Below are positions 53,591 to 64,000 of a DNA stretch of 64,000 bases, piece after piece. The notes under the pieces were generated by a model. It worked only from the letters and a program-made list of their open reading frames with translations. It was not told the origin of the DNA and ran no database searches. A program made the position numbers and the translations under genes. This DNA is from Euborellia annulipes (lineage: Eukaryota; Arthropoda; Insecta; Dermaptera; Anisolabididae), in contig JAKCPI010014012.1 of NCBI GenBank assembly GCA_023213315.1, positions 1-64,000 of the forward strand, written 5' to 3'. Numbering within the stretch: the stretch's first letter is position 1; every line of letters starts with the position of its first letter.

Positions 53591-54524
53591 ATTTACGGGT
53601 TTTTTAAAAACAAAATAATAACTGCATCTCATTGATCTCTATCTTCCAATTTAAAAAAAAATTATTTCTAATTAAACTCACTCCATATATTATTTAAATA
53701 TTTGTTTGTTTGTTTTTTTTTAGGAAAAAAATTAGAAAAAAGAAAGAGAATAAGAATAAGAAATAAGCAACATAAACGATTAAATGATAAAAACCTCGCC
53801 GATGACTCGAATCAAGAAGGAGACAATCCATTCTCTGTAAAAAGTCAAACATACAAATGTGAATATTGTTCGGCAGAATTTTATGACAAAATCGATCATT
53901 ATATTCATCAGCGAATACATTTGAAATGTGATATTTGTATGAAACAATTTGCACATAAAACTAATCTTACACGGCATTATCGAGTCCACTCTGGCGTGAA
54001 GCCATTTAAATGTGAAATATGCCAGAATCAATTTTCTCAAAAATCAAGTCTAATTGATCATCAGCGAATACACACGGGCGAGAAGCCTTTTCAATGTGAT
54101 GTTTGTAATAAACAATTTTCTCTTAAATCTAGCCTCACCTCTCATCAACGTATACATTCTGGCGAGAAACCGTATATATGTAATATTTGTTCGAAACAAT
54201 TTTTCGCAAAATTCTCATCTATCACGACATATTCGAACACATTCGGGTCAGAATCCTTTTAAGTGTGACAAATGTTTGAAACAATTCTCAGAAAAATATC
54301 AATACACTGAACATATAATGCATTGTAAAAATCATTTTAAATGTGATATTTGTGCTAAAGAATTTTTTCATAAGCTAGCACTCAGTAGACATTTGAAAAT
54401 ACACTCTAACGGCAAGCCATTTAAATGTGATGTCTGCTCTAAACAGTTTTCACGAAATTTTCATCTTATTCGTCATCAGCAAGTACATAGTAAGCAGGTC
54501 GAAGAAATTAACTTAGTTTCATAA

Positions 54525-54829
54525 CCTCATTTAATATTGGAGACAATCAAAAATTGTAATAAAAATTAATCCTTCAATTTGGTATCTGCGGTATAACTGA
54601 AAAGATTGTTTAATTTTGTCCGCTTTCTTAAAAATTAACGATTGCTGACTTAAAATTAGACAAAATTATTAAATTATATTCAAATAAACTAATGAAATGA
54701 ACTATACATGTTTTAATACAAGGTAAATATATTTATTAAAGCTTTTGTGGTTTGTATTATTATTATGGGAGTTTTTAATTATACCACATTTTGTATTAAT
54801 TATTTATTAAAATTATAAATACTGTTCAA
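54525..54829. other. 3' flank of ZF-B
   Basis: AT-rich. Poly(A) signal AATAAA at 54558-54563. Confidence 0.5.
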
Positions 54830-56740
54830 AGTTTCGACTGCTTATTCTACAGTCGTTTTTAAGTATTGTGCCCTTGCTCCGACTCAAGTGAACTAACCTT
54901 CAAGGGACAGTTACGCGCATTTTATATGCAAAGTCGTCAGCGCCATCTACAGTCATTCCTATGAAGTTAGTCGAATCATCAAACAAGTGTTTACAAAAAC
55001 ATGCTTTTTATCAAGGTCTTTAAAATACACAGGTTGACCAGAAACTAGTAAATAAACAATTTTCCGGTCACAGTTTTTGATTGGTCCACGTCATGAAGCT
55101 CCTCCTTGCTTGTATTTTTCAATGTGGCAGCTTTGTTGACTGTTTATAACCTAGTTCACATTCATTTTGTTTTGTTTGCAAATTTTATAGTTTCTGACTA
55201 AACTAATTTAGACCCTAGTATTTATTCTGCTTTATTAATAATATACCGTATATAAATATTTATAAATGGTTTGTCCCGAAAGATCTTTTACAAAAAGAGG
55301 AGCTCCATGACGTCACTCACTTGGAATGGAAAAAATGTAAACAAACAGAGTTTGACCCCCCCCTTGCTTTTTATGTAAACACGTGATTGATGATTGTGTC
55401 TAACTTGATGAGAATGAGTGTAGATGGCGCGAAAATTTGTGTCTAACTTCATAGGAGTCACTGTAGATGGCGCTGACGTCGTATATAAAATGCACGTAAC
55501 GTTCCTTTAGAGGTTAGTTCACTTGAGTCCAGGGAATAAACGGGAAGGGACATCACGTAGTAAAAAAATGGTGTGCCTAAAACACGGTCTATTCCAGGCA
55601 CCTTCAGCGCTCCCTAACAGCTTATACAAAACTACTTTGGTGGTGGGCGGCTGATTTAAAAATTCAAATTAAAGGTTTTCCTCCAGAATGTATATAATTA
55701 TTTATTTATTCCCTGCTATTTATTACTAGTTTCTGATTTCTCGTCCAAATAAATCTTAATGATTCTAGTCCCAATGAATAAAATCGTTAGTGAAAGGTTT
55801 TTTTTCCTCCAGGAAAAATAAAAGGCATAAATAAAGTTCCAAGTTAAAATATATATTTATTAAAATAAAAAATTTGAAAGTAAACATTTTAAGCAAACAT
55901 TATTTTTTTTTTAGAAAAATTCTAAAAAAAAAAATATTCAATATTATTAGAGGAATTTTTAATCATAGACCAAAAAAATTCCTCTAATAATATTTCCAAC
56001 CACAAAAACTTTAATAAATATACAATATATTTATAAACATACATATATAAAAGACCAAAAATTACAAGTTAAAATATAACAAAAGCATATAATTTTTCCA
56101 CCAAACTTCCAATAAAAAAAAAATAATATTATGGATGTCGTGTGTGTATATATATACATGTACATGTATATAGACAAACGAACCTCATTTTGATGTTTGA
56201 AGAATTATTAAGCAAATTATAACGTATCCCTTGATTAAACAACTTTTTCAAATGGTCGAAATGAGTTGTCACTTGAGTCCTATAAAAAATGTAAAAGCAA
56301 AAAAATATTTTTATATATGCCAAAACAATTAATCAAAGAATAAAATAAATTCTAATAAATACAATATATTACAAAATATTTAAAATGACCAACAAAAAAA
56401 AATATATTGTATATTAGAAATTAAATAAATTGAGCAAAAAACAAACAAACAAACCTGAATTTGATTCTGCCTTTGACACTTGTTTGCAAATGGCCGAAAT
56501 GTGTTTTGCAGGCAACCTGATTCTTGGTGGCTCTTCTGCGCATGCGCAAGATCCAAATCAGGCGACACTAGCAGCCTCTGTACTAGACTACAGAAACTTT
56601 CATTCTGAACATAGGAACAATATATCAAAAAGCACTCCAAATTCTTCCATTGACTTGTCCCCCCCCATGCTTGAGTCGGAGCAAGCGCACAATACTTGAA
56701 AACGACTGCAGAATAAGCAGTCGAAACGTTATATACCATT
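54830..56740. repeat. Foldback repeat split by a second inverted-repeat element
   Basis: Outer arms 54830-54885 and 56660-56740 are inverted (GTTTCGACTGCTTATTCT and TTGCTCCGACTCAAG blocks). The plus strand right arm ends GACTGC...GCAGTC, GAAACGTT. An inner element at 54886-55533 has its own arms (AGTGAACTAACCT, CAGCGCCATCTACAG). The remainder is AT-rich with an inverted repeat at 55940-55996 (AATATTATTAGAGGAAT). Confidence 0.65.
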
Positions 56741-57024
56741 TATATTTTTAATAAATAATTAATACAAGATGGGGTCTATAATTAAAAACTCTCATAATAA
56801 TAAGGTAAATATAATGTTTATAAAGTTGCCACAATCAGGTGGTACGTTACCCTGAGTGGATATTTATTTTCATTTTGTTAGAGAATTTAATTTAAATTAT
56901 AAATTAATTCACTTTATTTTAAACTGATTTCAAAAAAAAAGTATCAGACACCCAGGATGACATGAAAGATTCAGACCACCTTACATAAAGTTACAGTATA
57001 TTTACCTTTGTCTTAATGTATTGT

Positions 57025-57275
57025 TCTAATTTATATAATTAGATATTACTTCATGTACCCGAAAAAAGATATAAGGGTGTGCCGCCGGGAGTCAAACCAC
57101 GGATCCACCGATTTGCGCTCAGTGTGCCCTTACCGGTAATATCTAATTATATAAATTAGAACAATACATTAAGACAAAGGTAAATATACTGTAACTTTAT
57201 GTAAGGTGGCTCCGTTTCGCGGCTTACCTACGCGATGTATATAATATCTTAAATATTATATATAATTTCTTATTT
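57025..57275 (-). repeat. SINE family 2 copy, reverse
   Basis: Contains CATGTACCCGAAAAAAGATA, the reverse B box CCGGGAGTCAAACC and the CAGTGTGCCCTTACC block, bounded by inverted ATATAATTAGATATTAC-type segments. Confidence 0.7.
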
Positions 57276-57880
57276 ATAAAGTGGGGATTGTTCTAACTAT
57301 TCAATTTGATTTTTTTGAAAATGAATAGGGCCGTCCAAAGGGAAAAGAGATGAGTTATCTTTTTCTTTAAAAATGCAATACAGTCATGTTCAAATATGTT
57401 ACTTCTTTCAAATCTGGGATAGGCCAACCATTTCTTTTTTATTATTATAGTAAATTCGATTTCCCCTTACAATGTTTCAAGGACCTGCTCCTAAAGAATG
57501 TTGAATAATAAATTGTCTAATAATTCCAAACTACCAACTTCTAGTACGCTTTTTCAATGAATATATTTATCCAAAAAGAATATAGATGATTTTTTCTTTT
57601 CCTGATTCTGTATAAATTCTCAAATACAACAAAACCAACATCAATTTTCATTGGGAGTCTTAAATTGGGTACAAATTTTGGACGGTTCTGTAAATTTTTC
57701 TGAGGTTAAAGCATATCATAACATAAATGTACATTAATTTTTATTTATAATTCATATTATAATTTAATTAGAACGTTTATATGTATATATATTAATGTAT
57801 TATAAAAGTTAAAGCTGAATTTTTCAAATATAATCCTATATTCAATTGATTTTTTTGTTAGTTTTCCATAATCTGAGACG
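57276..57880. other. Unassigned AT-rich spacer
   Basis: No feature recognised. Confidence 0.35.
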
Positions 57881-58104
57881 CAGACTGCGTAAGCAGCGTG
57901 GCACAGTTTCTGAATTTATGCGTATTCCAGCACATTTCTGCGCGAGTATCTGAAGTAGAAACTTGTGGACTTAAAGGTCGCCGTCTTCTTACTAAGAACT
58001 ACACTGAGACTAAATTCGCGAGTTTTTTGAAAATCCCAGAAAATGTTCTGCGCTGCCTTTGCCACAGGTCAATGGCCCCCAATGACCTACCGTATTACCC
58101 TTAA
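57881..58104 (+). other. Coding-like island of unknown origin
   Basis: GC-richer than its surroundings. A 68-codon frame from 57898 contains VETCGLKGRRLLTKNYTET and FASFLKIPENVLRCL. There is no good start (GTG) and no family is recognised. It directly abuts the TTAA of the next MITE, so it may be a transposon or host exon remnant. Confidence 0.3.
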
Positions 58105-58310
58105 GGCGCTTCCGGAGGTAAAGCTGTTCGCATTTTTTGCCTATAAGATTAAGATTGCATTAGGTGTCTTTAAAATGTGGCTTTAAAATTTATAACAACA
58201 AAAAAATATGTATAAATATAGACTTATAAGTGATCTGATGATGCTGGCTGTTAGACTAGCCTGCCATCTTTTGCAAGAGTGCTGAACTATTTGGCCGTTA
58301 ATTAAAAAAA
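58102..58310 (-). mobile_element. TTAA-type MITE, copy 6 (reverse, shortened)
   Basis: Begins TTAAGGCGCTTCCGGAGG, then GCCTATAAGAT, and ends with the family block TTAGACTAGCCTGCCATCTT and GCTGAACTATTTG. Confidence 0.65.
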
Positions 58311-58544
58311 AATACGAAATTTATTTTGGACTAGGTCACTACTTTATTTAATTATTATAGATTGGATATTAATGATTTTTACATTTTTAGATAAAAAAAA
58401 AAAAATTACAATTTTCACAAATTTTTTTTTTTTTTGCATTTTCTAAAAATATAAAAAAATATTTTTTAATTAATCGTTATTTAAAAAAAAACATTCTCTG
58501 AGGAAAATTTTTTATTATATATCTAAATTTTTATAGATCTCCTA

Positions 58545-58710
58545 AGAAACATTTTTTTCACACGAAATTTTTTGTGGAACATTTTTTCTTTTGCGGAACC
58601 AAAGTTTTCCATCCTGCGGAAAAATTTGTTGCGCTGATGTCTGTATATCCCTATATATGTATATGTGTTTGGTAAATTTCGGGGGGGGGGGGGCCCTATA
58701 TACGCCCCTG
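58545..58710 (+). mobile_element. hAT-type MITE, family G1, copy 3 (left end lost)
   Basis: The right end ATATACGCCCCTG is intact at 58710. The left terminal repeat is missing, yet TCTCCTA is present on both sides (58538-58544 and 58711-58717). The interior GCGGAACCAAAG block matches the 8885 copy. Confidence 0.8.
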
Positions 58711-59141
58711 TCTCCTACGCTCATAGCACATCATGCCTCATCAATTTGGTCTTGCCTAGGAAGAATTGCAATATAAATCTATTTTTGGACAATTTAAGTT
58801 TTGATATATTCAAATTATTGTATGTTTCAATGAAAATACAATATTTACAAAAATGATATCTATCAAACTCATGGAGATGAAACTATTTTAAAATTATATA
58901 ACCACTAGAGCCACCTATGTGAATAATGCGCAACTAAGTGTTTAACAATCTAGTTTTCCAAACTCCCTATTGGTGGCTCTGCTGTGGCTGTCCAGATGTT
59001 GACATTTTTTCTTGAGTTACATTTCAATTTTTTTTTAATTTTGCCCATTATTCCAAAATCTGTATTTATTTTCGCCAGTTTTTTTTTTTTATTTTATTTG
59101 CATCATTTTAAATAAGTTATTTTGAATTTATTTCATTAATA
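58711..59141. other. 5' flank of ZF-C
   Basis: Unique sequence. A GTGGCTCTGCTGTGGCTG stretch at 58972 is the only GC-richer part. No TATA box is clear. Confidence 0.4.
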
Positions 59142-59758
59142 ATGACAAGTATTAAACAAGAGGTTAATACAGACATCAAATACCCCATTCACATAGGTAA
59201 TTATTTATAATAATTCTAAAAATTTTAACAATTTAATTTTAAATAAATGAATATTTATTTTAAGGTTAAATAATTCTTATAGTATATTTGAATCATATCT
59301 TTTGAATATCTTATTTCTCTTACGTTCTGAGATATTTAGTTTGTAATTAAGTTTCAAATAATTAATTTATCCCAAAACAACTAATAATGAGTTATATAAC
59401 AACAATTGTTAAATTCATTTAGACTGGCATTATCTAATTCTTGTCAACAATAATAAGTAAATTGCCAACACCCCTCCCCTCATTATTATGTAAGCATTTC
59501 ATTTTTCTTGGTATGGTAGATTTTCAGGGAATATTTTTTGTTTTTGAAATTGTTTGACCTTTTTTTCTTTTAAAATTTTGTCATAAGCAACCTATTAAAC
59601 TTAACCTACTTTCTTAGAAGCGAAACCTTTCACACAATGACACTTTTGGTTTTCAGGATGCCCCCAACTTTATTTTCACACAAATCACAAAATTGTTTTA
59701 ATATATTTGTCTGGTTTGTGGATATTCAACGAATCTATATATAATCTGCGGAGTGTCC

Positions 59759-59796
<38 letters not shown>

Positions 59797-61548
59797 CACG
59801 CTCTGTTTGACCAACTTCCCATTGGAATTTTGAAACGAAATTTTGCAGTCTTATAGAGGAGGTTATGGCGAGTCCCGGAAAAATACTCGGGTCCCGAAAT
59901 TTCTATAACTTTTTGAGTTATTAAATCTTAAAGTTACGATTAATTCCATAGGAAATGTATAGAGATATATTTAAATATTCTTTGCAGTTGTGTATTCTAT
60001 GAAGGTAAACAAATCCCCAAGCAGGCACTGGACTGAATACTTAGTTGTTAGTATTAATAATAATTTTCTTTTCATAATTAAGAAAAGGCGAGGGTCCGCC
60101 GCAGGCGGGCCCGAGCCGGCTGGTGGGGGGTCCAGGGGGGCGTAGCCCCCCGTCTAGACGCCACCCAGTTTCTCATCAAGAAAGGCGAGGGTCCGCCGCA
60201 GGCGGCCCGAGCCAGCTGGCGGGGGTCCAGGGGGCGTAGCCCCTGGCTAGACGCGAAGCCCGCCGAAGGCGGGCGTCGCGGCTAGTGTTTATTTAAATTT
60301 AAAATTCGCCTATAAAATAACTATTAATATTTTAATGGAACAACTTTTGGAACAGTACTCCTGAAAAAGGAGATCTTTATAGAATCTGAGGCAAACGTAG
60401 GATTATACAGAGAGGTTTTGGGGGTTCATATCTAATTTGAAGGGGAAATTATCGACCTGAAACCCCTACCCAAGAAAAATAAATACCACTTCTAAAAGTT
60501 GATCAAATTGAAAATATTTTTTTTGTAATGCATACCTAATTAAAATAATTTTTGTTTTTTAGGTCCTGTCTTCCCATGCAAATATTGCAAGACTAATTTT
60601 ATTAATTTAGATTTTCTTTGGAAACATTGGATAAAATGCAGATATTCAAAAATTTGCCTATTTAATCAAAATAAATTGAATTTCTTCACAATACAAGAAG
60701 GTAACATATATTATGAGGAATATTTGATAAGCCAGAGACTGTTGAATACTTTATTTCTTGAATGGAGGCTATAATTCTCCGTATTTGATTGTGCCATATT
60801 TCAAATCAATCAAAGTCACTTGTTTATCAAACCCCCTGGTTTATATATATATAATTTCAAAAATGTATTAAATATTTTTTTATTTCCAGATAATTATTGT
60901 GAAATCCAGATAAAACAAGAATTCAAGAAATATCATCCAAGAAACCCTAACGAATTAATACCCCAAATCAAAAGTGAAAAAGATCTTCATATACCTTCAC
61001 TTCCAATAAGAGATAAATCAATTTTCAACAACATCAAACTATTTAGATGTAAATATTGTGGGGAAGAATTTAATCAAAAAAATGATTTAGAACAACATCT
61101 ACGTATACATTTTAGATGTACCATTTGTATGAAACAATTTCCTTTTAAAAGTCATCTTGAACGACATTTGTTAGTACATTCTGGAGGAAAACCTTTTCAG
61201 TGCGGTATTTGTATGGATAAATTTTCTCAAAAAACCAGCCTCATTGAACATCAACGAAAACATGATATTAGGAAATCTTATAAATGTACTGTTTGTAATA
61301 AAGAATTTTCTGTAAAATCCAGTTTAACTGACCATTGGCGAGTACACACTGGCGAAAAACCGTTTAAATGTAATATTTGTTTTTCACACTTTTCACAAAA
61401 TTCGTCACTCAATCGACATATGCGAATACACACCGGCGAGAAACCTTATAAATGTGATCTTTGTAGTAAACGATTTTCACGTAGAACTCATGTTACTCGC
61501 CATCTTCAAATACATTATTTAGAACACCCTTTAAATGTGAATGCATAA
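59142..61548 (+). CDS. C2H2 zinc-finger protein ZF-C
   Basis: Exons 59142-59196, 60563-60700 and 60890-61548, phase-1 introns as in ZF-A and ZF-B, encode 283 residues. The N-terminus is MTSIKQEV..., with a SUMO-type IKQE and the shared YPIHI. Exon 2 holds the C2HC finger (CKYCK...FLWKHWIKC). Exon 3 has a second IKQEF, then six C2H2 fingers starting at Cys 118, 141, 169, 197, 225 and 253. Fingers 1 and 2 are joined by two residues only; later ones use TGEKP. The frame is intact. A sequence-specific DNA-binding role is likely and the targets are unknown. Intron 1 contains a non-autonomous Helitron. Confidence 0.9.
59735..60284 (+). mobile_element. Non-autonomous Helitron in ZF-C intron 1
   Basis: Starts TCTATATATAATCTGCGG after A and ends with a hairpin (GCCCGCC GAA GGCGGGC) then GTCGCGGCTAG before T. 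This is the standard Helitron TC...hairpin...CTAG arrangement. A (TCTG)n run is near the 5' end (59758-59790). Near the 3' end are two tandem GC-rich units (GAGGGTCCGCCGCAGGCGG). No coding. Confidence 0.85.
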
Positions 61549-61679
61549 AAAAACTATTTCAATTTTCATTTCTTTTTTAGTTTCTTGTTAAGAACCAGAA
61601 TCTTGTTTCTCTTTTTTTAATTAGCCGAAGGAGGGGGGATATATAGAAAAGAAGTATATTATAAGTTGTGGCTGTTAAG
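61549..61679 (+). other. 3' flank of ZF-C
   Basis: No canonical AATAAA close to the stop. A T-rich stretch at about 61560-61620 is the only notable feature. Confidence 0.4.
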
Positions 61680-61849
61680 GAATTGGATTAATTCAAAAAA
61701 AAGAGGATGCAGCCGATAATACAAAGCATATGTTTTGTTAACACTTTATTCCGGAACGTTTCGGTTCTGATCAACAAAACCATCTTCAGTGCTTCAAAAG
61801 TAAATTTATATTATTAACATACAAAATAAGCTTGTGGTTCCAAAAGGTC

Positions 61850-61932
61850 TCATGCGAATTGAAATAAATAGAGATGGGGTCTAAATGACCTTCGATGCCG
61901 AAAAAGACCTTAAATGAAATAAAACAAAAACA
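61850..61932 (+). repeat. SINE family 1 3' fragment
   Basis: Matches GGGGTCTAAATG, CCTTCGATGCCGAAAAAGAC of the SINE copies at 33757 and 35525. Confidence 0.7.
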
Positions 61933-61969
61933 TACAAAATAGAAATTGTAGTAAAGAAAAGAGCTACGT

Positions 61970-62240
61970 TTATTAATCACTTCAAGCCAAAGTTTCGGTC
62001 AGATATATGATCATCCTCAGGGCTGAAGCGTGTCAACAAAATTGCCCAAAAAGTCGAATGGCGCAATTTTGTAAATTGTTTCTTGACTCGCATAACCTTT
62101 AGTTCTTATTAAATGGCAAGAAACAATTTACACAATTCGCCATTCGACATTTTGGGGAATTTTGTTGACACGCTGATTGTCGTATATCTGACCGAAACGT
62201 CGGCTTAAACGAAATAAACGTAGCTGGAATCGCTCTTTTC
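61970..62240. repeat. Foldback repeat with hammerhead-like termini
   Basis: Arms share CGTGTCAACAAAATT and GAATGGCG blocks. The minus strand left arm reads CTGAGGAT, then GATCA...TGACC, GAAAC. The plus strand right arm retains TGACCGAAACGTCGGC. Confidence 0.7.
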
Positions 62241-62485
62241 TTTATTCCTTATCACAATTACTACTCAGCTATTCACCTTACTCTAATAAAATAGACTTTG
62301 TCCTTAGAAAGTTTTTAATACAGTTCATAAGTCAAATATAGATAGGCCTATACAAGAGCAAGATCCTGAATGTATATACTCTCTTGTGGATAATTGTTAA
62401 TATAATATACATCCGACTAAATACATATGAACTGTATTAAAAATTTACTAAAGACAAAGTCTATTTTGTATATTAACAATATAAA

Positions 62486-63396
62486 TGGACCCTGCTATGC
62501 ATTGGTGTGTCAAAGACCAAAAAATTCAAAATTGATTTAAGCACGGAATATTGTTTCAAATGCTATAATTAATAGTATTTTTTATGAAATATGTCCTAAA
62601 AAAATTTATATTTAATGTTACTTGCACAATTGACAACAAAAATTATATATAATCCAATGAAAACAAAAAAATCTGGTGTGACTGGCGCACAGCACACAAC
62701 TTTCTCTTACCTTCGGTAATCGAAAGTTGTGTTCTGTGCTTGTCACACCAGATTTTTTGTGTCGACATGTATTTAGTTTCCGACAGTATGGTACATTCGA
62801 TTTTCAAGATGTAAAATTTATAAGTATGGCAAAATGTTTATATTTTGTTACCATGGCAACCATTTCTCCTATCTTTTCTATGGAGAACAAGAGTAAAGTG
62901 GTCTTCAGAAGATTTCAATCACAAAATGAGAATATACATTTGAAAGAGCACCTAAAAAATAATTGATTTTTGAATTTAAAAAAAAATCGTTGGAGCAAAT
63001 TTTGAGAAAATCGAAAAAAACTGAAAAATTGCATCAGTAAAGTACTAGTACTTTTTGGCCAATTTTGTTGAAAAGCTTCGTGTCACGTCCCATGGGGGTG
63101 CCTAACTTAAATATAAAATTTCAACCTCCTAGCTCTTTTCGTTCTTGAGATATTTTGTTCACAGACAGACACACAGACAGACAGACCATGTCGCGAAAAC
63201 CACTTTTTTGGATTCAGGAGACCTCAAAACGTGAAGATCCATCAAAATCTCGACATCGAATTTTTGACATGAAACCAATACTTTATCTCTCTATATATTA
63301 ACATATATATAGAGGTAAGAGAAAGTAAAACTTTAATGTTGATTTTCTCAAAACTCGATGTTTGGACTTTGACACACCATTGCATAACAGGGTCCA
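62486..63396. mobile_element. Mariner-type MITE, copy 2, split by repeat A
   Basis: Same 35-bp terminal repeats as the 13162 copy (TGGACCCTGCTATGCATTGG at the left). The interior is identical in order up to AACAAAAAA at 62671, resuming at AAAACTTTAATG after 63326. Confidence 0.88.
62672..63326 (+). mobile_element. Repeat A, full-length reference copy (hairpin-ended, non-coding)
   Basis: The boundaries come from comparison with the uninterrupted MITE at 13162. It starts TCTGGTGTGACTGGC with an 81-nt near-perfect hairpin (62672-62752). It ends with a second hairpin (about 63280-63312) and GGTAAGAGAAAGT. The complement of that last motif, ACTTTCTCTTACC, lies inside the first hairpin loop, so it has subterminal inverted repeats. 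It is inserted in an A tract without a recognisable target duplication. There is no open frame of note. It may be a Helitron-like (Helentron-type) non-autonomous element. Confidence 0.8.
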
Positions 63397-63599
63397 AATA
63401 TACTCTTGAAGGCTGATGATCATTTGTGGATCATAGCAGAATCATTCCGGAATAAAGTGTTAACAAATAGATGCTATTTTTTAATTAATCCGATTTATAG
63501 AAAAGTCTACTAATCACAAATTTTTTGGAACTTGAGATTGCAAATGATTTCTTCAAATTTTTCTAATAGAAATCATATTTGAAGGAGATGGTATAAGCT

Positions 63600-63770
63600 G
63601 GTATTATTTAAAAAGAGTGAGCCAGCTGTTTATTTCTTTGCTCACACTCTTCAGAGTCAAGTTGAGTTGGCAATAGCTTGGCTCTAAAGATGATGTGATT
63701 AAAACGTCAGCCCTGGCTAGAATTAATAAAAGAAATAAACAGTTGCCTCGCTTTTTTAACTCCTTCTTCT
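63600..63770 (+). repeat. Degenerate retroelement terminal motif
   Basis: CTAAAGATGAT, a short stem, then AAAACGTCAGCC, followed by AATTAATAAAAGAAATAAA. This is a decayed form of the motif at 17398 and 23354. Confidence 0.5.
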
Positions 63771-64000
63771 TTTAGAAATTGTATAAACTTGCTTTTGTAA
63801 AAATTAACACGATCACATTTATTGGAAATGTGCGTTTTCACATTTTTGGGAATTATTTTTGTATTTAATTATTTTAGGTTGATTTAAGAGGCTTTTTTAT
63901 AAGAAAAATTATTTAACTACCTAATTAAGTTTTATTCACTGTTTTTTTTATGACAAACTTTTAATGGGAATGGTTCAAACCTTTGAAATTTTTCATATTC

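Larger units (their letters stand above)
49348..54524 (+). pseudogene. C2H2 zinc-finger protein ZF-B, frameshifted in finger 5
   Basis: Exons 49348-49429, 50924-51058 and 53724-54524 repeat the ZF-A plan, with phase-1 introns and an exon 2 of the same 135-bp length. The N-terminus has VEIKQED, a consensus SUMO site, and YPIHI. Exon 2 is a C2HC finger (CPYCK...FLRKHFNKC). Exon 3 begins with a basic, nuclear-signal-like KRKRIRIRNK. Fingers 1 and 2 are separated by only two residues. In finger 5, five Ts at 54200-54204 put the frame out by one base, and translation ends at 54262. With one T fewer, three further fingers would follow up to 54524 (finger 6 is C2HC-like). This is either a real truncation to four complete fingers or an assembly error. 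AATAAA lies at 54558. Confidence 0.85.
61680..63490. repeat. Outer foldback with nested insertions
   Basis: Inverted arms near 61685-61800 and 63405-63490 share TTGTTAACACTTTATTCCGG. The minus strand left arm reads CTGAAGAT, GGTT...AACC, GAAACGTTCC. Inside are a SINE piece, another foldback and an interrupted mariner-type MITE. Confidence 0.65.

Noticed and set aside
56430..56699. 89-codon frame at the foldback right arm
   Set aside because: It is part of the inverted arm and has no homologue I recognise. No promoter or splice sites.
60085..60284. GC-rich block as bacterial DNA transfer
   Set aside because: The GC-rich units lie inside a Helitron with proper ends, and similar blocks mark its 3' region elsewhere in the window.

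Overview
This 64-kb window is animal nuclear DNA. It is AT-rich, its genes have spliced exons with GT/AG introns, and most of the sequence is nested transposable elements. The gene content (a metazoan GDP-mannose 4,6-dehydratase, an MPV17-like membrane protein, C2H2 zinc-finger genes) and the load of Tc1/mariner, hAT-type, TTAA-type and Helitron elements fit an arthropod. A copepod such as a sea louse is my best guess, but that is inference rather than something the sequence proves. There are no operons, rRNA genes, CRISPR arrays or convincing functional tRNA genes.

Layout. Positions 1-10.9 kb hold no convincing host gene. They contain a decayed mariner, fragments of a dispersed hairpin-ended repeat (repeat A), TTAA-flanked MITEs, a Helitron joined to a SINE, and a 2-kb foldback element with arms of about 680 bp. 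A three-exon MPV17L2-like gene lies at 10,912-12,802. A seven-exon GDP-mannose 4,6-dehydratase gene (gmd) spans 15,978-23,871. Its introns hold an 87-bp mini-Helitron, MITEs, foldbacks and, in intron 6 on the opposite strand, an intronless gene for an Arg/Ser- and His-rich protein.

From 24 to 30 kb is a nested stack: a repeat-A copy split by a 4-kb element with 8-bp target duplications, which itself contains a Tc1-like transposon, a pogo-like MITE and a SINE. Two more members of the Arg/Ser-rich family lie head to head at 31,934-33,058 (minus) and 34,830-35,249 (plus). All three share a TATA/initiator core promoter.

From 38 to 61.5 kb are three tandem paralogous zinc-finger genes in the same orientation. 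They share one architecture: a short N-terminal exon, a C2HC-finger exon, and one exon carrying a C2H2 array. The middle copy has a one-base frameshift. The spacers hold a 3.6-kb element full of minisatellite, mariner-derived foldbacks and SINE clusters.

Functionally, gmd catalyses the first step of GDP-fucose synthesis, the MPV17L2 homologue is probably mitochondrial, and the zinc-finger genes are probable DNA-binding regulators. The Arg/Ser-rich family has no function I can name. The items most worth following up are that family and its promoter, repeat A (whose exact ends can be read from an interrupted MITE), and a recurrent hammerhead-like core at the ends of foldback repeats.
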